The notes under the pieces: model-generated
The model's database searches: none
Seen by the model: only the letters and a program-made list of their open reading frames with translations
What the model was told of the DNA's origin: nothing
Position numbers and translations under genes: made by a program
DNA from: Rhodothermales bacterium
GTDB taxonomy: Bacteria; Bacteroidota; Rhodothermia; Rhodothermales; UBA10348
Reading direction: 5' to 3'
DNA length: 39,590 bases
Assembly: GCA_028284865.1 (NCBI GenBank)
Contig: JANQQV010000016.1
Span: 1-39,590, forward strand
Shown: positions 1 to 8,973 of the stretch, piece by piece
How positions within the stretch are numbered: position 1 is the stretch's first letter
How the letters are laid out: each line of letters begins with the position of its first letter

Positions 1-2540
1 CCAGCGAGGTCGATCGGGCGCGCTTTTACCGGGAGGCCAAGGCGGCCGCCGCTCTGAACCACCCGAATATCGCTGCGATTCATCAGATCGATGAAGCCAT
101 TGCCGTCGACGCTGACGGCAACCAGATCGAAGCCTCTGACGGTCCGCGTCCCTTCATCGCGATGGAGTTCATCGAAGGGGGGACGCTCGAGGATCGCATC
201 AAGCAGGGCCCGATGAAGCTGGATGAGGTGGTTGGTATCGCTATCCGTATTGCAGAGGCGCTGAGGGCTGCGCATACGAAAGACATCGTCCACCGGGACA
301 TCAAGTCGGCCAACATCATGTTGACCGCGGATGGGCAACCCAAGGTCCTCGATTTCGGACTGGCCCAGACAGCAGCGTCGACCAAGCTGACGCGCATGGG
401 TTCAACGCTGGGCACCGTAGCCTACATGAGCCCAGAGCAAGCCAGGGGAGAGGAAGTCGATGGCCGCTCCGACCTCTACTCTTTGGGCACCGTGCTCTAC
501 GAGATGATCGCTGGCCGTCTTCCGTTTGGCGGGGAGTACGAGCAGGCCGTGGTGTACGGTATCCTCAACGAGGACCCCGAGCCTCTGACGGCAATCCGAA
601 CCGGCGTGCCCATGGAGCTCGAGCAGGTGGTGGCCAAGTTGCTCAGGAAGGACCGTAAGCTGCGCTATCCCTCGGCCGACGGGGTCATCGCCGATCTCGA
701 GGCCATCCGAATTTCGTCTTCGTCCACGTCTCAGCGTTCGATTTCGGCAGCCCGACCGGTCAGAGAACCGGCAAGCCGTTCGGCCAGAAGCATGCGTACC
801 GGCTTGTTAGTCGGGCTGGGCGTGGTGACAGCCATCGCAGCATTCCTTGCAGGATCCGCCCTGAGCCTGTCCGAACCGCAGGAGACGCGCATCTTCCAGG
901 AAACCATTCCGGGACTTGAAAGCGCCGCTCTGTCGCCGGATGGCCGTATGTTGGGCTGGATGGCCCGCGATACTCTCTGGGTGCGATCCCTGTCAAACCG
1001 GATAGTGGTTCCCATGACGGCGACGCGGGAATTCCGGCAGGTCGAGTGGGGTCGTACATCGGACCATATCGTGTTTGTGGATGGTCGCGAAGTCAAATTG
1101 GCCCGCACAGACGGATCCGGTATCACCAACATTGGCACCATTCCGCCCGCAGAATTGGTCCACGCAATCATCTGGACGCCGGATGACCGAATCGTGTTGT
1201 CCCTTCAATACGGTGGGGCGAACGGAGAAGTCCTGTCGTTCCCGGTCACAGGAGGTGAACCGGAGAGCATCCGGCGCATGAGTACCAGTTCGGACGGGTA
1301 TTCGGTGCGCGGCATCACCTGGATGGCAGGACCGGACGTACTCATCATCAGCTCGACGGAATTCGACCAGCACAGGGTCCGTGTCCTGAACCCGACCACG
1401 GATGCCGAACGGGAATTGGATGCCGCCCTACAAAAAGCCACGGAGTCCAGCACAGCCCTCGGGGCGTCCATTTCCCATGACGAACGGGGATATCTGCTGT
1501 ATCAACGAGACACGGATACCTGGGCATTGCGCGTACATCCGAAAACAGGTATGCCACAGGGAGACCCCTTCATTGTTTTCAGCGACTTGGTGGCACCGCG
1601 GGCCTCATCGAACGGATCCATGAGCGCAATCGACTTCGGGACCCCAGATGATCGCGTTGAGCTGGTGTTGTTCGACCCTGCAACCGGCACGCACACCGGT
1701 ACGGGACTGGAGCATGCGGGCTTCTCGCGCAATCCATTGTTCAGCCCATCGGGTGACCAGGTTCTGCTCGCCGATGCGGAGGCCGTCTGGCTCATGGACC
1801 TTCGCCGGGGCGGGTCCCGAAAGGTGTCCACAGGGTTTTCCGTGCTGCACCAGTGGCCGCGGGAAAACATGGCTTTGACATCGGAATACATGGATGGCAA
1901 TGCCGCCATCCTGATGTTGAATCCCGCGGCAACCGAGGATGTGAGGACTCTCATTGACGGGCCCAATTCGGAATTCCATCCCTCCTTGTCCCCGGACGGG
2001 CGGACCCTGATGTACTATGAGGTCCACCCGGAAACCGGCCGTGATCTTTGGTACGTCGGGGTCGAGGAAAGCGCATCGGGGCTCGAGGTTCTGGGAGAAG
2101 CCACTCCGTGGTACACGGGCTCTTTCGACGACGCTGTTCCGGATTGGCATCCTTCGGGCAACTGGCTGGCTTACATGTCCAATGAGTCTGGGCGATTCCA
2201 GGTATACGTTCGTTCATTTCCGGATGGCAGTATCCAACGTGCTGTATCCATCGGGGAAGGCGCCTCCCCCCGGTGGTCGAACGATGGCAATACCTTGTAC
2301 TATCTGGCCGGGGACTCCCTTTTTGCGGTACCAGTCTTAGACGAGGCCTCGATGGAGCTGGGTCGTCCCTCGGGGTTTTTGTCGTCCTCGGAGACAAACA
2401 TGCAGCGCACGGTTTCGCTTGAGTATCCCTACGCGGTGCGGCCTGGAACGGGAGAGATCATGTATTTCCGATATACGTCGGCTCGCCCCGACTTGAAGGT
2501 GGTCATCGTCGACAACTGGCTGGAGGGTCTGGGACAATGA
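1..2540 (+). CDS. Membrane Ser/Thr protein kinase with C-terminal PD40 beta-propeller (5' end outside window)
   Basis: The reading frame is open from position 3, so the gene begins upstream; 845 residues are visible. The glycine loop and VAIK lysine lie outside. Visible residue 11 is the probable alphaC glutamate in RFYREAK. The HRD catalytic loop is at about residues 97-99 (VHRDIKSAN), DFG at about 117-119, and the APE-like segment is [10 protein letters not shown], typical of bacterial PknB-type kinases. A single membrane helix follows at about 267-289, then about 550 residues with propeller motifs such as LSPDGR and [10 protein letters not shown], characteristic of TolB/PD40 repeats. The known architecture is a cytosolic kinase with an extracytoplasmic propeller that may sense ligands. 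The stop codon overlaps the start of the next kinase by 4 bp (ATGA), implying a translationally coupled pair. Substrate is unknown. An internal ATG at 162 is not the start, because the frame continues upstream with conserved kinase sequence. Confidence 0.92.
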   Translation, partial: SEVDRARFYREAKAAAALNHPNIAAIHQIDEAIAVDADGNQIEASDGPRPFIAMEFIEGGTLEDRIKQGPMKLDEVVGIAIRIAEALRAAHTKDIVHRDIKSANIMLTADGQPKVLDFGLAQTAASTKLTRMGSTLGTVAYMSPEQARGEEVDGRSDLYSLGTVLYEMIAGRLPFGGEYEQAVVYGILNEDPEPLTAIRTGVPMELEQVVAKLLRKDRKLRYPSADGVIADLEAIRISSSSTSQRSISAARPVREPASRSARSMRTGLLVGLGVVTAIAAFLAGSALSLSEPQETRIFQETIPGLESAALSPDGRMLGWMARDTLWVRSLSNRIVVPMTATREFRQVEWGRTSDHIVFVDGREVKLARTDGSGITNIGTIPPAELVHAIIWTPDDRIVLSLQYGGANGEVLSFPVTGGEPESIRRMSTSSDGYSVRGITWMAGPDVLIISSTEFDQHRVRVLNPTTDAERELDAALQKATESSTALGASISHDERGYLLYQRDTDTWALRVHPKTGMPQGDPFIVFSDLVAPRASSNGSMSAIDFGTPDDRVELVLFDPATGTHTGTGLEHAGFSRNPLFSPSGDQVLLADAEAVWLMDLRRGGSRKVSTGFSVLHQWPRENMALTSEYMDGNAAILMLNPAATEDVRTLIDGPNSEFHPSLSPDGRTLMYYEVHPETGRDLWYVGVEESASGLEVLGEATPWYTGSFDDAVPDWHPSGNWLAYMSNESGRFQVYVRSFPDGSIQRAVSIGEGASPRWSNDGNTLYYLAGDSLFAVPVLDEASMELGRPSGFLSSSETNMQRTVSLEYPYAVRPGTGEIMYFRYTSARPDLKVVIVDNWLEGLGQ
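3..50 (+). repeat. Forward-orientation copy of the kinase cassette (32-bp core plus right arm)
   Basis: Positions 3-34 match the reverse complement of 2675-2706 at 31 of 32 bases. Positions 35-50 are the same 16-base arm (GGCCAAGGCGGCCGCC) found at 2707-2722. The two bases before it (CC) fit the end of the opposite arm, which would lie outside the window. Here the core encodes the alphaC region of the kinase in the expected orientation. The next 48 bases differ from the second kinase at about 12 positions, so the cassette is much better conserved than what follows. Confidence 0.8.
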
Positions 2541-5179
2541 TCGGCACCACTCTTTCCCACTACGAAATCACTGCCGAGCTTGGCCGCGGCGGGATGGGCA
2601 TTGTCTACAAGGCCCGGGATACGAAGCTGGATCGGGATGTGGCCATCAAGGTGTTGCCGGCGGCCGCCTTGGCCTCCCGGTAAAAGCGCGCCCGATCGTC
2701 CTCGCTGGCCAAGGCGGCCGCCGCCCTGAATCACCCGAACATTGCCCAGATCTACCAGATCGATGAGGCGGTCCCTTCAGGCTATGCCGAAGACGATGTG
2801 CGCCCCTTCATCGCGATGGAGTACATCGAGGGAGGTACGCTAGAGGATCGGATAAAGGAAGGCCCATTCTCTCTGGAAGAAGCAATCCGGATCGCGTCCG
2901 AGGCGGCCGATGGGCTGAAAATGGCGCACGAAAAGAATATTGTGCACCGCGATGTGAAGAGTGCCAATCTGATGCTGACGGGCGAAGGCCGCGTCAAGAT
3001 TCTTGACTTCGGACTGGCCAAAACGGCTCAGTCGACCATGCTTACCCGCATGGGCTCGACGCTTGGGACGGTGGCCTACATGAGTCCTGAGCAAGCGCGG
3101 GGAGAAGAGGTGGACCATCGCTCCGATATCTGGGCGCTGGGGATCATCCTGTATGAAATGATGTCCGGTCGCAATCCATTCGGAGGCGACTACGAGCAAG
3201 CGGTCGTCTACTCGATTCTGAATGAGGATCCTGATCCGCTGACCGCCATCCGGACCGGCGTCCCGATGGAGTTTGAGATGGTGGTGAACAAGTGCCTTCG
3301 CAAGGAAGCGGATCAGCGCTACCAATCCGTATCCGGATTGATCGCCGACCTGAAGGCCCTGCAGAGTTCGCCTTCGCAATCCGTTCGTCTCTCGTCTATC
3401 CAACCTCCGAAGCCCTCAACGTCTTCTACGTCAAAGGGAATCACGTGGCCGGTTGCGGCAGCTGTTGGCCTGATTGGTCTCGTGCTGGGAATTGGACTGA
3501 TGTGGGGCTTGAATTCGAGTGGCGGCGACGATGAATCGACCAGGGATGTTATTCGATCCAACATTTCGTTGCCAGATGACATCGTCTTTCAGGGTGGGTC
3601 GGGCTATGAGTTGGGTCTGGAATTGTCAGCAATCGACATCACAGCCGATGGGCGATTGCTCGTTTTCCCTGCGATGGTCGATGGCGAGCGTGTTCTGGCT
3701 ATCCGGGACATGATCGCAGGGGATATTCAGACTCTTGAAGGAACCACTGATGCGTTTTCTCCCCGGTTCTCACCCGACGACAATTGGATCGTTTATTCGG
3801 CAGCCAACGAATTGTACCGCATTCCTGTGGATGGCGGGCGGCCAAGGTTCATTACATCGATATCCAATCCAACAGGACTGGCTTGGTTACCAGACGGCTT
3901 GATCTATATGGCAGATGTCCAGGGAGGGGTGCTGAAGCGGGTATCTGAGGATGGCGATGTAGAGATTTTGATTGGAGAAGAGCGATGCAATTGTGGGTTA
4001 CCCACGCTGGGACCAGGCGGCAAGGGTGTGGTTGTATCCGGCCGTGATGAGGAGCGCGTCCTGTGGTGGACAGAAGAAGAAGGCTTACGCGAACTCGATA
4101 TTTCGGGGCATCACATCACCTTTGTAAAGGACGATCAGGTTGTATTCGCAAACACGGGTTTGCTGATGGCAGCTCCATTTGATCCGGAAACGGGCCGGAC
4201 CGGTGAAGAGCATGTTGTCATCGATGATTTGCGGACTGGCAGCATCGTAAGATCTGGTCACTACGCCATTACGGACGATGGCACCTTGGTTTACATCGCG
4301 GGAGAACCCTCGGGTCTGGCTGACGTGGTGATTCGCGACGGAGATGGACGGGATCAGCCGATAGGCCTGCCGCCAGCGGAATATGGGCCAGTCAGCATGT
4401 CGCCCGACGAGCGCTACCTGATCATCCGGAACTACAATCGGGGAGGTCAAGAACGTGTATTTGATCTTCGAACGGGTTCTGACCAGCCACTCCCCATGGA
4501 AGCAGACGCCGCCATCTGGAATCATGACGGTTCGGCCATCATCGGATCCAGGCAGGCGAATGATGAAGCACCAACTCAGTTTGTCCAGTTTGACCTCGCA
4601 AGTAGCAACGAGCGTGAGCTGTTCGAGCTGGACTTGCCAGCATATATCTCCGCCACCTCGCCTGATGGGCGATTCGTGGCGATCACATCACTGAACGACA
4701 ATAGTCAGGAGCTCATCATTCGTGAGCTGGAAACGGGAGAGGAATTGCGGATCGCTCAAGACGAAGAGGCCTCATATTGGGCCGGAGATTGGTCTCGTGA
4801 CGGGCGCTTCTTCTCCTATACCCGGGTCGGCGAAGGCGGCTCTCAGGTTTTTGTGGAGCCCTTCCCGTTCGACGGATCATGGCGGAGATTGACGCCTGAC
4901 CATGGCGAAGAAGCAGAGATGCTTCCTGACGAGGATGCTCTCGTTTATCGCAATGGGGGGTCTTGGTACAAAGTGACCTACGGACAGACGCTTGACTCGT
5001 TTTCTGACCCACAGTATTTGTTCGAAGGGCCCTACATCAACGTGGCCGGAATGGAATTCCGAGTGCTCAGAAATGGACGATTCGTTTTTCTCCGCTCGCA
5101 AAACCCGGATGTCGAGCTGTCCCGTTTCGAAGTGGTATCCGGATTCGACCGATTGATTGACGAGGCGCTGGGAGAATAG
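2537..5179 (+). CDS. Second membrane Ser/Thr kinase with PD40 propeller, interrupted by an inverted 32-bp segment
   Basis: ATG at 2537 overlaps the previous stop. As sequenced, translation gives 48 residues carrying the glycine loop (GRGGMG, residues 16-21) and the VAIK lysine (K38), then TAA at 2681-2683. The same frame then runs open to 5179. An inversion keeps length and frame: reversing 2675-2706 on paper removes the stop and yields an 880-residue kinase reading ...[18 protein letters not shown]..., with alphaC Glu57. Downstream are HRD at about 137-139, DFG at about 157-159, SPEQARGE, a membrane helix at about 302-325, and a propeller domain with repeated SPD(G/E/D)R-like motifs. As it stands, any product restarting downstream (GTG 2798 or ATG 2816) would lack the ATP-binding lobe and be kinase-dead. 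It could be a phase-off allele, a pseudogene, or an assembly error. Family assignment is very secure; the gene's active state is not. Confidence 0.85.
2658..2723. repeat. 17-bp perfect inverted repeats flanking an inverted 32-bp core
   Basis: The left arm 2658-2674 (CGGCGGCCGCCTTGGCC) and right arm 2707-2723 are exact reverse complements, separated by a 32-bp core at 2675-2706. The core is reversed relative to the paralogue at positions 3-34 and relative to the kinase reading frame. It introduces TAA at 2681. Each arm contains the 10-bp palindrome GGCGGCCGCC. The arms are also coding (PAAALA and EAKAAA), so the symmetry could be partly accidental. Arms with a short loop could form a hairpin and permit template-switch inversion, or act as recombinase sites; no invertase gene is present in the window. 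Confidence 0.85.
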
Positions 5180-5274
5180 CACTCTTCCAGCCCGATTCAC
5201 CGTCGGACGCGCAAAAACAGGGTATCTTTCGCTTTCTGGACGAACAAGCCTGACCAGCAAGCCACAAGACCCCG

Positions 5275-6567
5275 ATGATTGATCGTTATACCCGCGCAGA
5301 GATGGCCGAACTCTGGAGCGAAGAAGCCCAGTTCGATGCCTGGTTGGAAGTCGAAATCGCTGCTGCTGCAGCCTGGTCAAGACTCGGGGTGATCCCGGCT
5401 GAGGATGTCGAAAAGATCCGCGAGAAAGCGACCTTCGACATTGGTCGGATCCACGAGATCGAAGAAGTCACGCGCCACGACGTGGTTGCTTTCACGCGCG
5501 CCGTTTCTGAGTCCCTCGGCGAAGAGCGCAAGTGGGTCCACTACGGCCTGACCAGCTCGGACGTCGTGGATACCGCCTGGTCTGTTCGCTTGAAGAAGGC
5601 CAATGCGCTGATTCTCGAGCAGATCGATCGGATGATTGATGTGCTGGGCCGTCGCGCCGACGAGCACCGTCACACGTTGATGATGGGCCGCACGCACGGT
5701 ATCCACGCGGAGCCGACGACCTTCGGCGTGAAGCTCGCGCTCTACTACGATGAAATGCGCCGCAACCGCGAACGCTTCGTGGCTGCGGCCGAAGGCATGC
5801 GGGTTGGCAAGGTCTCCGGTTCAGTCGGCACGTTCGCCCATCTTCCCATGGAAGTCGAGCAGTTCACGTGCGAATTCCTCGGCCTCGAACCAGCGCCGGT
5901 CTCGACGCAGGTATTGCAGCGCGATCGCCACGCCTATTACCTGGCTACGCTGGCCGTGATTGGCGGGACGCTCGAAAAGATGGCCGTCGAAGTTCGAGGC
6001 CTGCAGAAGTCCGAAGTCCGAGAAGTGGAGGAAGCCTTCCGCAAAGGGCAGAAGGGCTCTTCTTCCATGCCACACAAGCGCAATCCGATCGGCAGCGAGA
6101 ACATCACGGGCTGCGCCCGCATGCTGCGTGGCTACATGGTGACAGCCTACGAGAACATGCCGCTCTGGCACGAGCGTGACATTTCTCATTCATCCGCGGA
6201 GCGCGTAATCCTGCCTGACGCAACGACTGTTCTGCATTACGCCCTGACCCGCTTCACGACGTTGATGGACAACCTGGTCGTGTTCGAGAACAACATGCGT
6301 CGCAACATGCAGCGCACGTTCGGGCTCTACAACAGCCAGCGCGTACTGAACGCTCTGATCGAGAAAGGCCTGATGCGCGAGGATGCCTATGACCGGGTCC
6401 AGCCATGCGCCATGCAGGCCTGGGAGACCGAGGAGCAGTTCAAGGACATCTGTCTGGCGAACGACGGTATTCGCGAGCACATGAGTGCTGAGGAAATCGA
6501 GGCCTGCTTCGATGATGCCTACCACCTCAAGCGGGTTGATGCCATCCTGGCGCGAGTCGGGCTCTGA
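5275..6567 (+). CDS. purB: Adenylosuccinate lyase
   Basis: This cytosolic purine enzyme cleaves SAICAR to AICAR and adenylosuccinate to AMP, releasing fumarate both times. At 430 residues it matches the short Bacillus-type PurB. The catalytic and binding histidines fall at His68 (TRHDVVAF), His89 ([10 protein letters not shown]) and His141 ([10 protein letters not shown]), the same numbering as the Bacillus enzyme. The flexible signature loop is [16 protein letters not shown] at about 260-275. ATG 5275 gives the usual N terminus ([15 protein letters not shown]) and has no clear Shine-Dalgarno sequence. The gene stands alone, 95 bp after the kinase pair and convergent with folA. Confidence 0.97.
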   Translation: MIDRYTRAEMAELWSEEAQFDAWLEVEIAAAAAWSRLGVIPAEDVEKIREKATFDIGRIHEIEEVTRHDVVAFTRAVSESLGEERKWVHYGLTSSDVVDTAWSVRLKKANALILEQIDRMIDVLGRRADEHRHTLMMGRTHGIHAEPTTFGVKLALYYDEMRRNRERFVAAAEGMRVGKVSGSVGTFAHLPMEVEQFTCEFLGLEPAPVSTQVLQRDRHAYYLATLAVIGGTLEKMAVEVRGLQKSEVREVEEAFRKGQKGSSSMPHKRNPIGSENITGCARMLRGYMVTAYENMPLWHERDISHSSAERVILPDATTVLHYALTRFTTLMDNLVVFENNMRRNMQRTFGLYNSQRVLNALIEKGLMREDAYDRVQPCAMQAWETEEQFKDICLANDGIREHMSAEEIEACFDDAYHLKRVDAILARVGL

Positions 6568-6636
6568 AAGGGTTCCAGCAGGGCTTTAGCCGGACCGCAA
6601 GGACCGCGCCGATAAACCGCTCGGCTCGTCTGTCGG

Positions 6637-7140
6637 CTACCGAATCCGCGAGTACGTCACGAAGTCGTACCCGTCCCTCTCGTCACGACGCGTCTCTTCG
6701 TAGTCGGAACCGATCAGGTGGCGATACTCGGGGAAGAAGACATCTCCTTCGTGGTCGCCGTAGACTTCCGTCAACTCCAATCGGTCGGCGCGACCCAGGA
6801 ATTCCTTGTACAGCGTGGCGCCACCCGTGATGAAGACCCGCTCAACATCTGAAGCGGCCTCCAGCGCACCATCGATTGAAGGATAGACTTCCACCGACGG
6901 CCACTCCGGCCAGGTCTTTGTTCGCGTCAACACCAGATTGCGGCGGCCAGGCAGCGGCTTGCCCAATTGATGGAGCACGGAATCAAACGTCCGCTTTCCC
7001 ATCAGGCAAGGCCATCCCGATGTGAGCGTCTTGAAGTGCTTCAGGTCCTCGGGGAGATGCCACGGCAGGTCCTGCCCTTTACCTATGACACGGTTCTCTG
7101 CCCCCACTGCCGCAATAATCACCAGTTCTGGACGGCTCAT
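6637..7140 (-). CDS. folA: Dihydrofolate reductase
   Basis: The enzyme reduces dihydrofolate to tetrahydrofolate with NADPH and so regenerates the cofactor oxidised by thymidylate synthase. The 167-residue protein has the standard DHFR pattern: [19 protein letters not shown] near the N terminus with the substrate-binding acid at about Asp32, the GKRTFDS cofactor segment at about residues 48-54, and [14 protein letters not shown] at about 100-113. The ATG overlaps the thyA stop by 4 bp (ATGA), so the two are very likely cotranscribed and translationally coupled. This fits the shared folate cycle. The gene is convergent with purB. Confidence 0.96.
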   Translation of the reverse strand: MSRPELVIIAAVGAENRVIGKGQDLPWHLPEDLKHFKTLTSGWPCLMGKRTFDSVLHQLGKPLPGRRNLVLTRTKTWPEWPSVEVYPSIDGALEAASDVERVFITGGATLYKEFLGRADRLELTEVYGDHEGDVFFPEYRHLIGSDYEETRRDERDGYDFVTYSRIR

Positions 7141-7931
7141 ACCGCCACCGGCGCCTTGATCGATGGGTGGAACTGGTAGTTCACCAGTTCAAAGTCCTCG
7201 TACTCGTAGTCGAAGATCGAGTCAGGCTTACGGTTGATCTTCAGTTCGCAGAGCTCATACGGGTCCCGCGAGAGCTGTTCTTCGATCTGATCGAGATGAT
7301 TCAAATAGATGTGAGCATCGCCGATCGTGTAGACGAGCTCACCGACTTCGAGATCACACTGCTGCGCAATCATGTGCGTCAGCAGTGCATACTCGGCGAT
7401 GTTGAACGGCGCACCGAGGAAGAGGTCATTCGATCGCACGTACAGTTGGCAGCTCAGCTTCCCATCACCCACCCAGAACTGGTAGAACATGTGGCAGGGG
7501 GGAAGCGCCATCTGGTGCAGGTCCGAGACGTTCCACGCATTGACGATGTGACGGCGCGAATCCGGGTTCGATTTGATGCCTTCGATCAAGCGCTCGATCT
7601 GGTTGATCGCCTCGCCGTTCTGTCCCGCCCAGGACACCCACTGCTTGCCGTAAACCGGCCCCAGGTTGCCATTCTCATCCGCCCAGGCGTCCCAGATATG
7701 GACGTTGTTGTCGACGAGATACTCGATGTTCGTGCCCCCTTTCAAGAACCAGAGCATCTCGATGGCCAGGCCTTTGAAGTACACCTTCTTTGTGGTGACC
7801 AATGGAAAGCCCGCTTGCAGGTCGAACCGCATCTGATGACCAAAGACGGAGCGGGTCCCGGTACCGGTGCGATCGGATTTCTCGATTCCATTGTCCCGAA
7901 CGTGCCGAAGGAGGTCGAGATACTGCTTCAT
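7137..7931 (-). CDS. thyA: Thymidylate synthase
   Basis: The enzyme methylates dUMP to dTMP using methylene-tetrahydrofolate. Starting at ATG 7931 gives 264 residues, exactly the Escherichia coli ThyA length. The nucleophile is Cys146 ([11 protein letters not shown]), and the phosphate-binding arginine is in NDRTGTGT-like [17 protein letters not shown] and the C-terminal IKAPVAV are also typical. The frame stays open upstream to 8045, but those 38 residues are Ser/Pro-rich, contain short repeats and have no counterpart in the family, so they are not included. It leads the thyA-folA pair and is divergent from the small gene at 8120. Confidence 0.97.
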   Translation of the reverse strand: MKQYLDLLRHVRDNGIEKSDRTGTGTRSVFGHQMRFDLQAGFPLVTTKKVYFKGLAIEMLWFLKGGTNIEYLVDNNVHIWDAWADENGNLGPVYGKQWVSWAGQNGEAINQIERLIEGIKSNPDSRRHIVNAWNVSDLHQMALPPCHMFYQFWVGDGKLSCQLYVRSNDLFLGAPFNIAEYALLTHMIAQQCDLEVGELVYTIGDAHIYLNHLDQIEEQLSRDPYELCELKINRKPDSIFDYEYEDFELVNYQFHPSIKAPVAV

Positions 7932-8119
7932 GATGCTTTTCGAAGAAGGGATGCTTTCCGACGAAGGGCTTTCTGAAAGAGGTGCGAAGGCCGGAACGTT
8001 TGGAATCTGAAAGGGATAAATGAGGCCCGGAATCGCCCTCATCATCTGCAGCCCGTAAGGTAATGCAACAGCGAACGAACATCCCTCCCAATCTCCATCG
8101 TCAACAGGGTGTCAACCAC

Positions 8120-8341
8120 ATGAACAAGGTGCTGGGGTACGCACCCATGGTCGCTGAGGGCGGTAAGGCCGAAGTCTTCCTCACAGCTGAGGACTGGCAC
8201 GTGGTTGCAGACACGCTTTTCCACATGGACACGCCGCGCGAGGCACTGCCCGAAGCCATTCTGGAGTTCAGCCGTTCGGCAGATGGTCAAACGATTGAGT
8301 TCAAGACCAAAGACCTGGTCATCGACGTCAAGATGATCTGA
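8120..8341 (+). CDS. Small protein of unknown function (73 aa)
   Basis: I do not recognise this family. ATG 8120 gives a 73-residue, mildly acidic soluble protein (MNKVLGYAPMVAEGGKAEVF...) without a signal peptide, membrane helix or cysteine. The pattern of alternating hydrophobic residues (KAEVFLTAEDWHVVADTLFH and later QTIEFKTKDLVIDVKMI) suggests a small alpha/beta fold. An alternative start at 8063 would add 19 less protein-like residues. It is divergent from thyA and convergent with apaG, with 37 bp to the apaG stop. The clean codon pattern and lack of a better ORF on either strand support it as a real gene. Confidence 0.6.
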   Translation: MNKVLGYAPMVAEGGKAEVFLTAEDWHVVADTLFHMDTPREALPEAILEFSRSADGQTIEFKTKDLVIDVKMI

Positions 8342-8378
8342 ACGGGAGCGCTTCCGGAACGCGCGGACTTTGCTGGCC

Positions 8379-8762
8379 TTAGTTGACCGCGGCTTTCAGA
8401 TCGAATCGTGGTATCTCGACCTTGAAGCGCTCGCCGTGATAGCGCTCCATGATGTAGTGGCCACGCATGCTTCCCGTGAACGTCTCCAGCACGCAGAAGC
8501 TGTTGTACTGGTGGGCTTCTCCCGGGTCGATCACGGGCTGCTGGCCGATCACTCCTTCGCCTTCCACTTCCTGGACCTTTCCGGTCTCATCGGTGATGTA
8601 CCAGTGGCGGCGCATCAATTGGATAGGCTCCACTCCGTGATTCTCGATCCGGATGAAGTAGCCAAAGACAAATTTCCGCTCCATCACGTCTGACTGCCCG
8701 TCCAGATAGACAGGCCGGACGGTGACTTCGATGTCACGGGTGACGGCGTGGTAAGGAATCAT
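8379..8762 (-). CDS. apaG: ApaG domain protein
   Basis: ApaG is a small fibronectin-III-like beta-sandwich protein; its molecular role is not firmly settled, although it has been linked to magnesium/cobalt phenotypes and Ap4A metabolism. Starting at ATG 8762 gives 127 residues, close to the 125 of the E. coli protein. Diagnostic stretches are YFIRIENHGVEPIQLMRRHW, EVEGEGVIGQQPVIDPGEAH and FTGSMRGHYIM. The frame is open to 8825, but the extra 21 residues do not resemble the family. The 211 bp between this start and korA form a divergent promoter region that is AT-rich around 8855-8880, where TATACA at 8872-8877 is a possible -10 for korA without a convincing -35. Confidence 0.93.
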   Translation of the reverse strand: MIPYHAVTRDIEVTVRPVYLDGQSDVMERKFVFGYFIRIENHGVEPIQLMRRHWYITDETGKVQEVEGEGVIGQQPVIDPGEAHQYNSFCVLETFTGSMRGHYIMERYHGERFKVEIPRFDLKAAVN

Positions 8763-8973
8763 GGGATGTCTAAGGTCCGGGGCGGGAGGCCTAAGAAAAT
8801 CTGTGCTCTTCACGTTCCGCTTCACGAGCAGAACCGGGATATCCCAGCGAAGGCAAGAATAACCATTTTGCTATACATTACCCGGGTGTTACGATCCTGA
8901 GCCGACTTCTTTCCCGGCCCAACAGTGTCGGAGGCGAAGCGGCTGTCGCTACTCTCTCTACACGACTCAATTC

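Noticed and set aside
2660..2721. Inversion as a cut-and-religate artefact at the two NotI-type palindromes (GCGGCCGC)
   Set aside because: It is possible in principle, but nothing in the sequence indicates a cloned origin. It is kept only as a caveat to be tested with raw reads.
2658..2723. Inverted repeat as a transcription terminator or an insertion-sequence end
   Set aside because: There is no T tract, the arms are coding in both kinases, and no transposase or target duplication is present; comparison with the paralogue explains it as an inversion.
7167..7976. Long plus-strand ORF of 269 codons over thyA
   Set aside because: Antisense shadow of thyA; no recognisable protein features, and thyA is certain.
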